Below, piece by piece: positions 43,435 to 52,115 of a DNA stretch of 64,000 nucleotides. The stretch spans positions 36,908-100,907 of the forward strand of contig WTGF01000069.1 of assembly GCA_011525385.1 (NCBI GenBank), read 5' to 3'. The position numbers and the translations under genes are program-made. Below the pieces are notes generated by a model. That model had not been told where the DNA came from, searched no databases, and was given only the letters and a program-made list of their open reading frames with translations. The stretch comes from Chloroflexota bacterium (lineage in GTDB: Bacteria; Chloroflexota; Anaerolineae; Aggregatilineales; Phototrophicaceae). Each line of letters opens with the position of its first letter. The first letter of the stretch is position 1.

Positions 43435-44766
43435 CTAACCATCCATATCCAAGATGCGGTCCTGCGCTTTGGCGGTCGCGTCCGCCGGCGCCATGCCGCC
43501 GTACATATCCTGAATAGCATCGACGATGACCAGGGCATATTCGCTCCAGCCCTCACGGAAGACCACCGTCGTGCGCGAGGTCTGCATGGCTTCCAAGACG
43601 GTGTCGACGTATTGCGAATTCAGCGCGTCGACATATTCGGCTTTGTCCCAGGTCGACACGCGCGCCGCGCCTCCGTGATAAGCGCCGATGACAGGCTCGA
43701 TATCGGCGCTGGTCATCCACTGGATGAAGTACCAAGCCGCTTCCGGATTCTGGGCGTTGGCGGGTATGCCGATACCCCACATCCAGTGGCCGGTCCAGGA
43801 GGCGCCGTCTTCGTCAACCGGCGGCATCACGGCATAGCCGGTCTTGCCGGCCACTGCCGAGGCATCCGGATCTTCAAAGCCGGGACCAAAGAGGCTGGCG
43901 TCGAGGAAGAAGCCGGCGCGGCCTTGCTGGAAGAGCAAGCTGGCATCGGGCCAATCGAGCGATTGAATGTTGATAGGACCGGCGGACATCAAACCGGCGT
44001 AATGCGAAAGACCGGCGGTGATGCGTTCGTCGCTCAAGACCGGCGTCGACCAATCGCCATCGAACCAGACATTGTAAGGCAGGGACATTTCCGCTTCGCC
44101 CCAGTTGTTGAAGACCATACCGGTGACGGTATCCATGATGGTATGCGAACGAATGCCGCGCATGACCGCGCCGGCGACCGAGCCGCCGCTGGCCTCGGTA
44201 ATGCTCTGCGCAGCTTCAATCAATCCGCCCATGGTAGTCGGTATTTCGCCATCGAGGTATTCGTCGACAATATCCATGTTGTAGAACAGGGTATATGCCT
44301 CAAAGGAAACAGGAATCGCGTAATCTTGCGCGTCCATATCGCCGGGCGGGTATTGCGTGGCCTGGGTGAAGCCGCCGGGGAAGTCGGCGAAGTCATAATC
44401 CGCGGCAGTCATGCTGGAGTCGTTAATGTAGGGGCTGAGCGGATGGATCAGACCATTCGACCATTGCGTGAAAGCGGTAGAATCCATCGGCACCATGTAG
44501 ACATCCATGACGCCTTCATCGGCCCGCAAGGCCACTTCCATTCGATCGAAATAGAGGTTTTCTGCCAGGGCTTCGACATTGACCGTGATGCCGGTGGCCG
44601 CTTCAAAGTCGTCCATGACGCTGCGCATGCCGTCAAGCACGGGATGCTCGGGCATTAGAATCGTGATTTCGCTTCCAGCGAAGCGCATCCAATCGAAGTC
44701 GTCCGCATGAACAGCGGGCATGACCATCAACAGAACAAGTAAACTCAGTACAGCAAACTTTCTCAT
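43435..44766 (-). CDS. Carbohydrate ABC transporter substrate-binding protein (family 1)
   Basis: An exported 443-residue sugar-binding protein with a signal peptide over residues 1-21 (MRKFAVLSLLVLLMVMPAVHA). Motifs include ITILMPEHPVLDGM, MDDFEAATGITVNVEAL, AIPVSFEAYTLFYNMDIV, FQQGRAGFFLDASLFG and GHWMWGIGIPANAQNPEAAWYFIQWMTS. It has a GAGGAGAG ribosome site. In the operon it follows the AraM-like gene and precedes two CUT1 permeases. The ligand may be a sugar processed by the surrounding dehydrogenases and aminotransferase. Confidence 0.93.
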   Translation of the reverse strand: MRKFAVLSLLVLLMVMPAVHADDFDWMRFAGSEITILMPEHPVLDGMRSVMDDFEAATGITVNVEALAENLYFDRMEVALRADEGVMDVYMVPMDSTAFTQWSNGLIHPLSPYINDSSMTAADYDFADFPGGFTQATQYPPGDMDAQDYAIPVSFEAYTLFYNMDIVDEYLDGEIPTTMGGLIEAAQSITEASGGSVAGAVMRGIRSHTIMDTVTGMVFNNWGEAEMSLPYNVWFDGDWSTPVLSDERITAGLSHYAGLMSAGPINIQSLDWPDASLLFQQGRAGFFLDASLFGPGFEDPDASAVAGKTGYAVMPPVDEDGASWTGHWMWGIGIPANAQNPEAAWYFIQWMTSADIEPVIGAYHGGAARVSTWDKAEYVDALNSQYVDTVLEAMQTSRTTVVFREGWSEYALVIVDAIQDMYGGMAPADATAKAQDRILDMDG

Positions 44767-44833
44767 GAGACTCTCCTCAATCCGATAAACGAATAAATCA
44801 CCGATCTTGTCGGGGTGATTCCAATATGAAGGC

Positions 44834-45877
44834 TTACAGGCTTACGCCTTCGTACGCGGCTTCTACATTTACGCGCACCTTCGCCGCGAAGGCGTCGTCG
44901 ATTTGAGCTTCGTGGTAGATGCCATACCAGAGACCGGCCTGCCGCACAAAATCGTGCATATTGACCAACGCGTGCGTGACATCATCCCAGGTGATACCCA
45001 TGGCTCCGGGGCGGATATCGACGCCGGCGCGTACAATGGCATCAAGCATTTCCTGCGCCTTGTCGTCGTGCAACAGCGAGCCGACGTAGATGCCCAGGCA
45101 GACCGGCTGGCCATGGATGAATTTTTTGCCCGTGTGATATTCCAGCGCATAGAAGAGGAAGTGATCGGCGCCTTCGATGTGGCGCGGGTTCCAGCCGGCG
45201 TTGTGGAACGCCGCTCCACCCCAGCGGTTGGCCGTCATTAGCGTGCGGATGCCATTTTCGTTGACCTCGCGGATATCATCGAGCGCATCCATCACTGTCG
45301 CCATCACGCCCTGAGCTTCATCAACCAAAGCTTGATCGTAGGGCCATTTGTCTTCGCATTGGCCGCGTTCGGTCGCGTAGCGCCAATCGGCATGGGCGGT
45401 GTGATAACAAAGAATCTCGCAGATGCCCGAGCGGTTGACCACGGGCGGCGCCTGCTGGATCACATCGAAATCGACATAGACGGCCTCCGGCACCGCCCAG
45501 GCGATGTAACGTACGTTTCCGCCAAAGCGCAAGCCAGTGCGATGCCCAAAGGCCGCGTTGACCGACATCGACGTGGGCACTTGAAAAAGTGGCAGCCCCA
45601 AGGACCAGGCGAAATATTTGGCGACATCAAGCGCCTGCCCGCCGCCCAGACCGATGATGCATTTGGTTTCTGGCAGCTTGGCGGCCTCGTCCTTGAGTTC
45701 ATCTCCGTCGATCGTATGGACGAAATATGGTCCCGCGTGATTGTCATCAAAATTGTGAGCGAACAAATCCCAGAGATCGTCCATGGTGACCACAAGATAG
45801 GGCCGATGCACGAAGTTCGGCAATTCGCCGATCAGGTTTCGTCCAAATATCGTTGTAAATCCCGCGCTGTTTTGCAT
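44834..45877 (-). CDS. AraM-like/iron-containing alcohol dehydrogenase
   Basis: A 347-residue NAD(P)-dependent dehydrogenase of the Fe-ADH_2/AraM (glycerol-1-phosphate dehydrogenase-like) group. IIGLGGGQALDVAKYFAWSLG binds the nucleotide, QVPTSMSVNAAFGH follows, and the metal-site histidines lie in HIEGADHFLF and KKFIHGQPV. At the place where relatives usually have a ligand Asp, SGICEILCYHTAHADW carries Glu. It starts with a GAGGAATTGCC leader and heads the operon with the sugar importer, aminotransferase and M55 peptidase. A polyol or cyclitol substrate seems likely but is unproven. Confidence 0.82.
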   Translation of the reverse strand: MQNSAGFTTIFGRNLIGELPNFVHRPYLVVTMDDLWDLFAHNFDDNHAGPYFVHTIDGDELKDEAAKLPETKCIIGLGGGQALDVAKYFAWSLGLPLFQVPTSMSVNAAFGHRTGLRFGGNVRYIAWAVPEAVYVDFDVIQQAPPVVNRSGICEILCYHTAHADWRYATERGQCEDKWPYDQALVDEAQGVMATVMDALDDIREVNENGIRTLMTANRWGGAAFHNAGWNPRHIEGADHFLFYALEYHTGKKFIHGQPVCLGIYVGSLLHDDKAQEMLDAIVRAGVDIRPGAMGITWDDVTHALVNMHDFVRQAGLWYGIYHEAQIDDAFAAKVRVNVEAAYEGVSL

Positions 45878-45974
45878 GGCAATTCCTCACATTTGGAAGG
45901 ATCATAAGTGTGCGCCTTGAGTTGCTACTAGAATCAGCCTCAGCGAGGCGCCCGGGCAATATCTGTTGAACCGT

Positions 45975-45986
45975 CATAAGATAACA
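45975..45986 (-). promoter_or_regulatory. Shared 12-bp motif upstream of the AraM-led operon
   Basis: CATAAGATAACA, identical to 38772-38783, lies 98 bases upstream of the AraM-like start and within the 176-bp divergent region shared with the Gfo/Idh/MocA gene. On the operon strand TTGAAA lies 16 bases upstream of TTATCT. Confidence 0.4.
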
Positions 45987-46053
45987 ATTGTCAACACTGT
46001 TTTCAATGAACATTGTTTGCCAGCTAAATTGAAAGCACGGGGGGAGACGTGAA

Positions 46054-47064
46054 ATGAGCCTGAGAATCGCCTTCGCTGGCACCGGCCATATCTCGCATAT
46101 TCATGCCCAGGCAGCAGGTGCGCAGGACGATCTGGAACTGGTCGCTGTGGTGAACCATCGCCCCGAATCAAGGGCGGCATACGCTGCGAAGTTCAGCATT
46201 CGACGTCAGTATGATAGTGTCGACGCCATGCTGGCGGATGGCGATGTCGATGCGCTCGTCGTCAGCACACCCAATTATTTGCATGCCCCGCAAACCATCG
46301 CCGCGCTGAATGCCGGCATTCACGTCATGGTGGAAAAGCCCATGTCCATGAATACCACAGAGGCAAAACAGATGAGGGCTGCCAGCCAGGCTTCCGGCGC
46401 CAAGTTGATGGTGGCGCATTGCTGGCGTTTCGATGAAGAGGTGCATTGGTTGAAACGACAGATCGACGACGGCCAGCTTGGCAAGATCCTGCGCACCAAG
46501 GGTTATGGCGTCCATGTCAATTGGGGACCGAGCAGTTGGTTCGTCGAGGCGAAATATGCCGGTGGCGGCGCCCTAGCCGATATGGGCATCCACGCGATCG
46601 ATACCGCGCGCTTCCTGCTCGGCGATCCCATGCCCCGTAAGGTCTATGCGCGGATCTCTACCGACTATACTGAATACGATGTCGATGACTCCGGTACGAT
46701 CATCATCGGCTGGGACAATAGCGCTACATCGATTGTAGAAAGCGGCTGGTGGTGGCCCCATGCCGATGGACCCGAGGCATGTACGCAGGTATACGGGCAG
46801 AAAGCGTTCGGGCAAATCTTCCCGACGCGGCTAGAGATCCCGGATCGCGCTGTCGAAAAAGTTGAATTAATTGATGCGGGTTTCCCGCATCCGCGCGAAG
46901 AACATTGCCCGCAGATCATGTACGATTTGCAAATGGCGCATTTCATCGATTGTATTCGCAATGACAAGACGCCGAATCCGGGCGTCAACGAAGGCCTTGT
47001 CAATATGCGTATCGTCGATGCGGCGCTGGAGAGCAGCCGCACAGGTCAAGCAGTGAACTTGTAA
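46054..47064 (+). CDS. Gfo/Idh/MocA-family oxidoreductase
   Basis: A 336-residue NAD(P)-dependent sugar or cyclitol dehydrogenase. The Rossmann motif is AFAGTGHISHIHA at residues 6-18, the catalytic EKP motif is Glu94-Lys95-Pro96 (VMVEKPMSMN), and GGALADMGIHAIDTARFLLG supplies the substrate-binding DxGxHxxD pattern. The ATG at 46054 follows GGGAGACG. It diverges from the AraM-led operon and is followed by a cupin gene; together they look like one catabolic or biosynthetic module for a modified sugar. Confidence 0.93.
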   Translation: MSLRIAFAGTGHISHIHAQAAGAQDDLELVAVVNHRPESRAAYAAKFSIRRQYDSVDAMLADGDVDALVVSTPNYLHAPQTIAALNAGIHVMVEKPMSMNTTEAKQMRAASQASGAKLMVAHCWRFDEEVHWLKRQIDDGQLGKILRTKGYGVHVNWGPSSWFVEAKYAGGGALADMGIHAIDTARFLLGDPMPRKVYARISTDYTEYDVDDSGTIIIGWDNSATSIVESGWWWPHADGPEACTQVYGQKAFGQIFPTRLEIPDRAVEKVELIDAGFPHPREEHCPQIMYDLQMAHFIDCIRNDKTPNPGVNEGLVNMRIVDAALESSRTGQAVNL

Positions 47065-47111
47065 GGCGTGCGAGTCCCTCGCGCCCTTTCGCCTAATTAG
47101 GAGGACACGCA

Positions 47112-47525
47112 ATGCTTGAAACTTACGAATGGACGGGCGAGGGCTTTGAACCGCTAGTTTTCACCGACAAGTGGCAAGCCGCACTGCTGAACTGGGAACC
47201 GCTCTTCGACCGAGCGAATCTCGACGAGATCGAAAGACACAATCACAGTGACGAAGTGTTCGTTCTGCTGCGCGGGCAGGCGTTGCTTTTCACGCGGCCC
47301 GAGGGCGGCAAGCTGCAAGCAATCGAGATGGCTGCCAATAAGATCTACAACGTACCGGCGGGCATCTGGCACAACATCGTTGCGACGCGCGACGTGTCAT
47401 TTCTCATCGTCGAAAACCGCGATACACATCTACGCGATACCGAGATCCGCCCCATCAGCGCCGACGAACTCGCCCAGCTGGACGCGCAACTGCCGGTTTG
47501 GGCTTCACTTAAGCGGCAAGGCTGA
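47112..47525 (+). CDS. Cupin-domain protein
   Basis: A 137-residue single-domain cupin. Metal ligands are visible in ERHNHSDEVFVLLRG (His43, His45, Glu48) and in GIWHNIVAT (second cupin motif). Such proteins isomerise, dehydrate or bind small sugars or acids; the exact role is unknown. The start has a TAGGAGG site and lies 47 bp after the oxidoreductase, so the two are probably co-transcribed. Confidence 0.85.
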   Translation: MLETYEWTGEGFEPLVFTDKWQAALLNWEPLFDRANLDEIERHNHSDEVFVLLRGQALLFTRPEGGKLQAIEMAANKIYNVPAGIWHNIVATRDVSFLIVENRDTHLRDTEIRPISADELAQLDAQLPVWASLKRQG

Positions 47526-47666
47526 TCTATCTCTTATTCGACAAACCCCCTTGCCCATGCAAGGAGAAGACTTATTGTTCTGTGTGATCGCGGCAAAGCA
47601 ATTCGCCGGTTACGCTCCGAGGGGCTTGTTTTGATAAATTCTACGGTTTGCTAAAAGTGTAACTGA

Positions 47667-47695
47667 TTGAGTTCGAATAATTATGGGATTACACT
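47667..47695 (+). promoter_or_regulatory. Promoter upstream of the repeat protein gene
   Basis: TTGAGT (47667-47672), a 17-base spacer and TACACT (47690-47695) form a good sigma-70-like promoter 74 bases upstream of the chosen start. Confidence 0.6.
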
Positions 47696-47768
47696 GATAA
47701 ATAGGCGAGCATGCGCGCGATCAATCGCCAAGCGCCTGATTTGTGATTCAATCAACCGGAGGGTTTTC

Positions 47769-50564
47769 ATGCAGATCACCAGATTCAAGCATAGTAGCGG
47801 CCGCGGCATCCTGCTGCTTCTCTTTTCCATTGCCATGCTGTTGGCAGCGCCTTTGACAGTCGGTGCCCAAGACAACAGCGTCTTCGTCAGCGTCCGCGTC
47901 TATGACGGCGTCGATCCGGCCGACCAGCAAGAAATCGCGCGCCTCACCGAAAAAGGTTTCTTGCCCATCATGCGCGAAAGCCCCGGCTTCGTCGGCTATT
48001 ACCTGCTGCCAGCCGACGATAGGCTGGCATCGGTCAGTATGTTTGACTCGGCGGAACAAGCGGCGGCTTCCAACGAAAAAGCCCGCGCTTTCGTCGCCGA
48101 AAACCTGGCGCCATTGCTGCCCAATCCGCCGATGATCGCCGAAGGCTCAGTTGACGTGATGCATATAGTCGATATTGACCGGATGACAGACGACACAAGT
48201 TCTCTATACGCTTCCTTGCGCATATATCACGTCGGCAATATGCAGGACATTGAGGAATCGAACCGTCTGGTCGAGGCCCACCTGCTGCCCGCCTTGCAAG
48301 AGGCCGGCGGTCTTTTCAGTTACTACTCGTTGAATGACGGCGTGGAGACAGTTGTCGGCTTGAACGTATATCACTCGGAAGAAAACGCCTTGGCCGCCAA
48401 CGACATCGCCGCTGCCTTTGTGGCGGAACATATGATGGACTGGTTGCCTGAAGATCCCGTGCGCGTCAGCGGCCAGCTTGGCGTAGCCGCGCTGGCGGAA
48501 TTGCATATGGGCGAAAACCTGATCGACGACATGATGGACGAACAACAAGTCTTCGTCAGCATCCGTCTCTACGACGGCGTCGACCCGGGCGACCAAGAAG
48601 AAATCGCGCGCCTCACCGGTGAAGGATTCTTGCCCATCATGCGCGAGAGTGATGGCTTCGTCGGCTATTTCCTGCTGCCTGCCGGGGATATGCTGGCGTC
48701 GGTTAATCTTTTCGACACAGCGGAACAAGCTGCGGCCACTAACGAAAAGGCGCGCGATTTCGTCGCCGAAAACCTCGCGCCCCTTCTTCCCAATCCCCCG
48801 CAGATCGTGGAGGGGCTGGTTGAGGTGATGTATGTAGCGGATTCCGACGAGATGATGATGGATGATGGCATGACCTCGCTCCATGCCCTCTTGGCGATTT
48901 ACGATGGTTTCGACATGACCTACCTGGACGAGACAGTCACATTGGTCGAGTCCATCTATCTGCCGGCCCTACGCGAGAACGACGGTCTATTCAGCTACCT
49001 CGGGATCAGCGATGGCGCCGACAAGGCTGTAGCGCTGCGAATTGCGGACTCGGCGGAGCGTTTGCAGCAGGGATCAGACATCGCGGCCGATTTCGTGGCC
49101 GAATACCTGGCGGACTGGCTGCCGGTAGATCCGACGACCGTGAGTGGCCGGCTCGGCGTGGCGGCGCTGGCAGACATGCGAATGGGCGCGAACCTGGTCG
49201 AGTACAGCCGGGACGAGGCGAGCGTGTTCGCCAGCGTCCGCGTTTACGAAGGCGTCGATCCGGCAAATCAGGACGCAATAGCGCGCCTGACGAATGAAGG
49301 ATTCTTGCCCATCATGCGCGGGAGCGACGGCTTTGTCGGCTATTACTTGCTGTCGGCGGGCGAAGAACTGGCGGCGGTCAGCATGTTCGACACGGCAGAA
49401 CAGGCGTCGGCCTCCAACAAAGCGGCTCGTGAATTTGTGGCGGAGAACCTGGCGCCCTTGCTGCCTAATGCGGCCATGATCTTTGAAGGTCCCCTGTCGA
49501 TCAACTACGTCGCCGCCCTGCGCAGTTCGGATGATCATGGTGGCGTTGGCGAACTATACGCCAGCATACGCTTCTATGAAGGCTTCGACTTGAGGCATTT
49601 TGATGAAGCGAATGACCTGGCCATATCGCACCTGCTGCCGGCAATGCAAGATATCGGTGGCTTATTCGCGCAATTCGCCTTCAATGACGGCGAGGACACG
49701 GTTGTCGGTATCAGCATATTTGAGGACGAAGAAGCGACGTTCGCGGCCAATGATGTCGGCAAAGCCTTCACCATTGAGTATCTAGCGGATTGGGCGCCCA
49801 ACCCCCCGACCGGTGTCGCAGGCGAGATTGCCATAGCGGCGCTGGCGGAGATTGACATGGGCGCGAATTTGATCGCAGGCGACTACGAGGACGAGGTGTT
49901 CGCCAGTATACGGGTCTATGACGAAGTTAACCCGGCCGATCAAGACGAAATCCTGCGCATTACCAGCGAAGGCTTCCTGCCGATCATGCGTCAAAACTCC
50001 GGTTTCGTCGGCTACTATCTGTTGCCGGCCGGTGACACGCTGGCATCGGTCAGTTTGTTCGATTCGCCCGAACAGGCTTCAGCGTCTAACGCAGCCGCAC
50101 GCGATTTCGTGACAGAAAACCTGACGCCGCTGTTGCCAAACCCGCCGCAAATCACCGAGGGCATGCTCGATGTCATGTATGTCACCGACGAGATGATGGA
50201 TGAGGGTCTTGGCTCGCTTTACGCCGCGCTGCGCGTCTACGACAACTACGACCTGACGGACCGTGATGTAGCTGTAGAATTGGTGGCGACGGGTTTTATC
50301 CCTTTGCTGCAAGGCGCCGACGGTCTGTTCAGTTACTTCTCGATGGACGATGGCGTGGACCGCGTCGTGACGCTGAGCGTCTATGAGACGGAAGAGAATG
50401 CCCTGGCCGCCAACGAACTGGCGGCGGAGTTCGTGGCGGAGTATATGACGGGATGGATTCGGCAAGAGCCAAGGCGCATTAACGGACGTCTGGGAGTGAC
50501 TGCGCTGGCCGACATGCAGATGGGCGCGAACTTGCTCGGCGGCGAGCCGATGAGTGGGGCTTAG
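47769..50564 (+). CDS. Secreted protein with four tandem two-domain (dimeric alpha/beta barrel-like) repeats
   Basis: A 931-residue exported protein with a signal peptide over residues 1-33 (ending VGAQD). The rest is four copies of a unit of about 224 residues, starting near residues 38, 261, 486 and 710. Each unit has an A half (VRVYDGVDPADQQEIARL, GFLPIMRESPGFVGYYLLP, FDSAEQAAASNEKARAFV) and a B half (LYASLRIY, LLPALQEAGGLFSYYSLNDG, EENALAANDIAAAFVAE). Both halves resemble ferredoxin-like domains of the antibiotic-biosynthesis-monooxygenase type. No anchor is seen, and no catalytic residue can be named. The ATG at 47769 follows GGAGGG. No similar gene is nearby. Confidence 0.85.
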   Translation: MQITRFKHSSGRGILLLLFSIAMLLAAPLTVGAQDNSVFVSVRVYDGVDPADQQEIARLTEKGFLPIMRESPGFVGYYLLPADDRLASVSMFDSAEQAAASNEKARAFVAENLAPLLPNPPMIAEGSVDVMHIVDIDRMTDDTSSLYASLRIYHVGNMQDIEESNRLVEAHLLPALQEAGGLFSYYSLNDGVETVVGLNVYHSEENALAANDIAAAFVAEHMMDWLPEDPVRVSGQLGVAALAELHMGENLIDDMMDEQQVFVSIRLYDGVDPGDQEEIARLTGEGFLPIMRESDGFVGYFLLPAGDMLASVNLFDTAEQAAATNEKARDFVAENLAPLLPNPPQIVEGLVEVMYVADSDEMMMDDGMTSLHALLAIYDGFDMTYLDETVTLVESIYLPALRENDGLFSYLGISDGADKAVALRIADSAERLQQGSDIAADFVAEYLADWLPVDPTTVSGRLGVAALADMRMGANLVEYSRDEASVFASVRVYEGVDPANQDAIARLTNEGFLPIMRGSDGFVGYYLLSAGEELAAVSMFDTAEQASASNKAAREFVAENLAPLLPNAAMIFEGPLSINYVAALRSSDDHGGVGELYASIRFYEGFDLRHFDEANDLAISHLLPAMQDIGGLFAQFAFNDGEDTVVGISIFEDEEATFAANDVGKAFTIEYLADWAPNPPTGVAGEIAIAALAEIDMGANLIAGDYEDEVFASIRVYDEVNPADQDEILRITSEGFLPIMRQNSGFVGYYLLPAGDTLASVSLFDSPEQASASNAAARDFVTENLTPLLPNPPQITEGMLDVMYVTDEMMDEGLGSLYAALRVYDNYDLTDRDVAVELVATGFIPLLQGADGLFSYFSMDDGVDRVVTLSVYETEENALAANELAAEFVAEYMTGWIRQEPRRINGRLGVTALADMQMGANLLGGEPMSGA

Positions 50565-50589
50565 GTTTCCCATCCCGACTTAAACCGGA

Positions 50590-50620
50590 AGAGCGTAGCG
50601 AAATGCTGCGCTCTCCTTTT
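50590..50620 (+). terminator. Intrinsic terminator after the repeat protein gene
   Basis: AGAGCGTAGC pairs with GCTGCGCTCT (one G-T wobble) around GAAAT, followed by CCTTTTCT. It starts 26 bases after the stop codon. The convergent Fic gene ends at 50631, so the hairpin may serve both directions. Confidence 0.75.
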
Positions 50621-50630
50621 CTCCAGACAG

Positions 50631-51833
50631 CTACTCATCGTTTTCCCGTGATCTGGCGAACAAGCCCATTAGAATATCCGTATTCGGCTTGTATCCCTTG
50701 TCGTCTTTTTTCAGCAGGTCCATATCGACTAAAGCGTTCAAATCTCGCTGAATGGTGCGTTCGGTCTTGTCTCGATATGCACGCGCAAGCGCAGCCGTAA
50801 TGTCAGGTATTTCGCCCTTGCGTACCGGGTTTTCGAATCGGTGATCGGTCAGATCCAAAACTAATCGTTTCCGTCTCTGCTGCGTTTGTGTCAGATTCTC
50901 TGAATAGCGCTTGCGGAATTCAGCGTGAATTACATCGTGCCAAATGGTCTCGATCTGAAGCGCATGGATTAGCATGAACTGTTTATCCAACTCATCCTTA
51001 AAGCCCTGTAGCGCGTACTCAAGGAATCCATTCAGCCTGGCTTCCTCTGGATATGAGCCATCTTGGCTCTCGCCATGAGAACGTTGCAGTTCACGATAGT
51101 ACATATCACGTGTATCATTGTAAAAATTGCTCAACAGATGTGCGGCAATGTCTGGTACGCCTGCGCCTACAAGTATTGCGAATTCAACAAGTCTTGACAT
51201 ACGCCCGTTGCCATCTCCGTAGGGATGAATCCAAGTAAAGTAGACGTGCGCGGCAATTGCCTTGACGATTTGTTCGGCTACTTTATAACCTTGGGTTCCA
51301 ATCGGCTTATCGTTGAGCCAATCACAGTATTGCTTCATTAAACTTGGAACTTCATCAGGCGGGGCTGCCAAATAACGCCCGACTATAACTCTGTGGCTAC
51401 GAAACTTGCCAATCACGACTTCTTCAGAAATCGACTCTTCCAAGCCCTTCAGCACCAGTTCGTGATATCTATGCAAGAGTTCCACTGAAAATCTAGAACT
51501 TTCGCCGTCGATGAGATTCTTGCCCACCATACTGAAGGCCTCTACCATGTTTTCTATCTGCTTCTCTTGGTAGGCGCGAGAGGGGGGCGCTTCCATCTCT
51601 TTGTTGATAATTCTCGCAACTTCCTCTTCGGAAAAAGAATTTCCTTCGATTGCGGTGGTACTGTGTACGCCCTTTGTTAGATACATGCTACGAAGCATGT
51701 TGCTGTCATCTGGCGGAATAGGGAGCCTTTTGATGTGCTCAATCCTTGCTTGGATCTCGCCGAGCAGCAGCCATATTCTCGACCCTACTTCGCGAAAGTT
51801 TGGCGGAAACTTTATGAATTTGTGTGTCGTCAT
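50631..51833 (-). CDS. Fic-family protein with intact motif and C-terminal winged-helix-like domain
   Basis: A 400-residue Fic protein, expected to transfer AMP (or another nucleotide part) to a hydroxyl of a target protein. The catalytic motif HPYGDGNGR is at residues 203-211. An N-terminal inhibitory helix motif TTAIEG has Glu63, placing it in the class with an in-cis antitoxin helix. The last 90 residues, with KTERTIQRDLNALVDMDLLKK, look like a DeoR-like winged helix. The start at 51833 was chosen to match the paralogue; the frame is open to 51908. A dyad upstream may be an operator. Confidence 0.9.
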   Translation of the reverse strand: MTTHKFIKFPPNFREVGSRIWLLLGEIQARIEHIKRLPIPPDDSNMLRSMYLTKGVHSTTAIEGNSFSEEEVARIINKEMEAPPSRAYQEKQIENMVEAFSMVGKNLIDGESSRFSVELLHRYHELVLKGLEESISEEVVIGKFRSHRVIVGRYLAAPPDEVPSLMKQYCDWLNDKPIGTQGYKVAEQIVKAIAAHVYFTWIHPYGDGNGRMSRLVEFAILVGAGVPDIAAHLLSNFYNDTRDMYYRELQRSHGESQDGSYPEEARLNGFLEYALQGFKDELDKQFMLIHALQIETIWHDVIHAEFRKRYSENLTQTQQRRKRLVLDLTDHRFENPVRKGEIPDITAALARAYRDKTERTIQRDLNALVDMDLLKKDDKGYKPNTDILMGLFARSRENDE

Positions 51834-51912
51834 GTTTGCAGATTTGTCTCCGTTCTTGACTCCAAATTTGACTCTAACATTGACATAGTTACTGGCAACA
51901 TAGTTCATAGTT

Positions 51913-51929
51913 ATTGACGAAATGTCAAT
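51913..51929 (-). promoter_or_regulatory. Dyad operator candidate upstream of the intact fic gene
   Basis: ATTGAC-GAAAT-GTCAAT is a perfect inverted repeat with six-base arms, overlapping TTGACA on the coding strand, a possible -35. It lies 80 bases upstream of the chosen start. The C-terminal winged-helix region of the product makes autoregulation conceivable. The rest of the gap 51834-52115 shows no gene. Confidence 0.4.
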
Positions 51930-52115
51930 ATCTAGTTTTATAACGTTTTTCAGACAGTTCAGTGAAGAGCAATGTGGAAATAGTACGCAGGATTACCAAA
52001 AAACGGCTACTATAATGACGCGCTTATTCAAAGAAGGTGGCGCGATATTGACCGTTAGAAATCAGCGTTTCATGCTGGCGGCAAGGCTGAAATAGGTTAT
52101 CTGCTCACGAGCTAC

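Noticed and set aside
47543..47575. C-rich segment CCCCCTTGCCCATGCAAGGAG as another copy of the dispersed palindrome
   Set aside because: Only a short GC-rich similarity; the arms do not match either palindrome type well enough.
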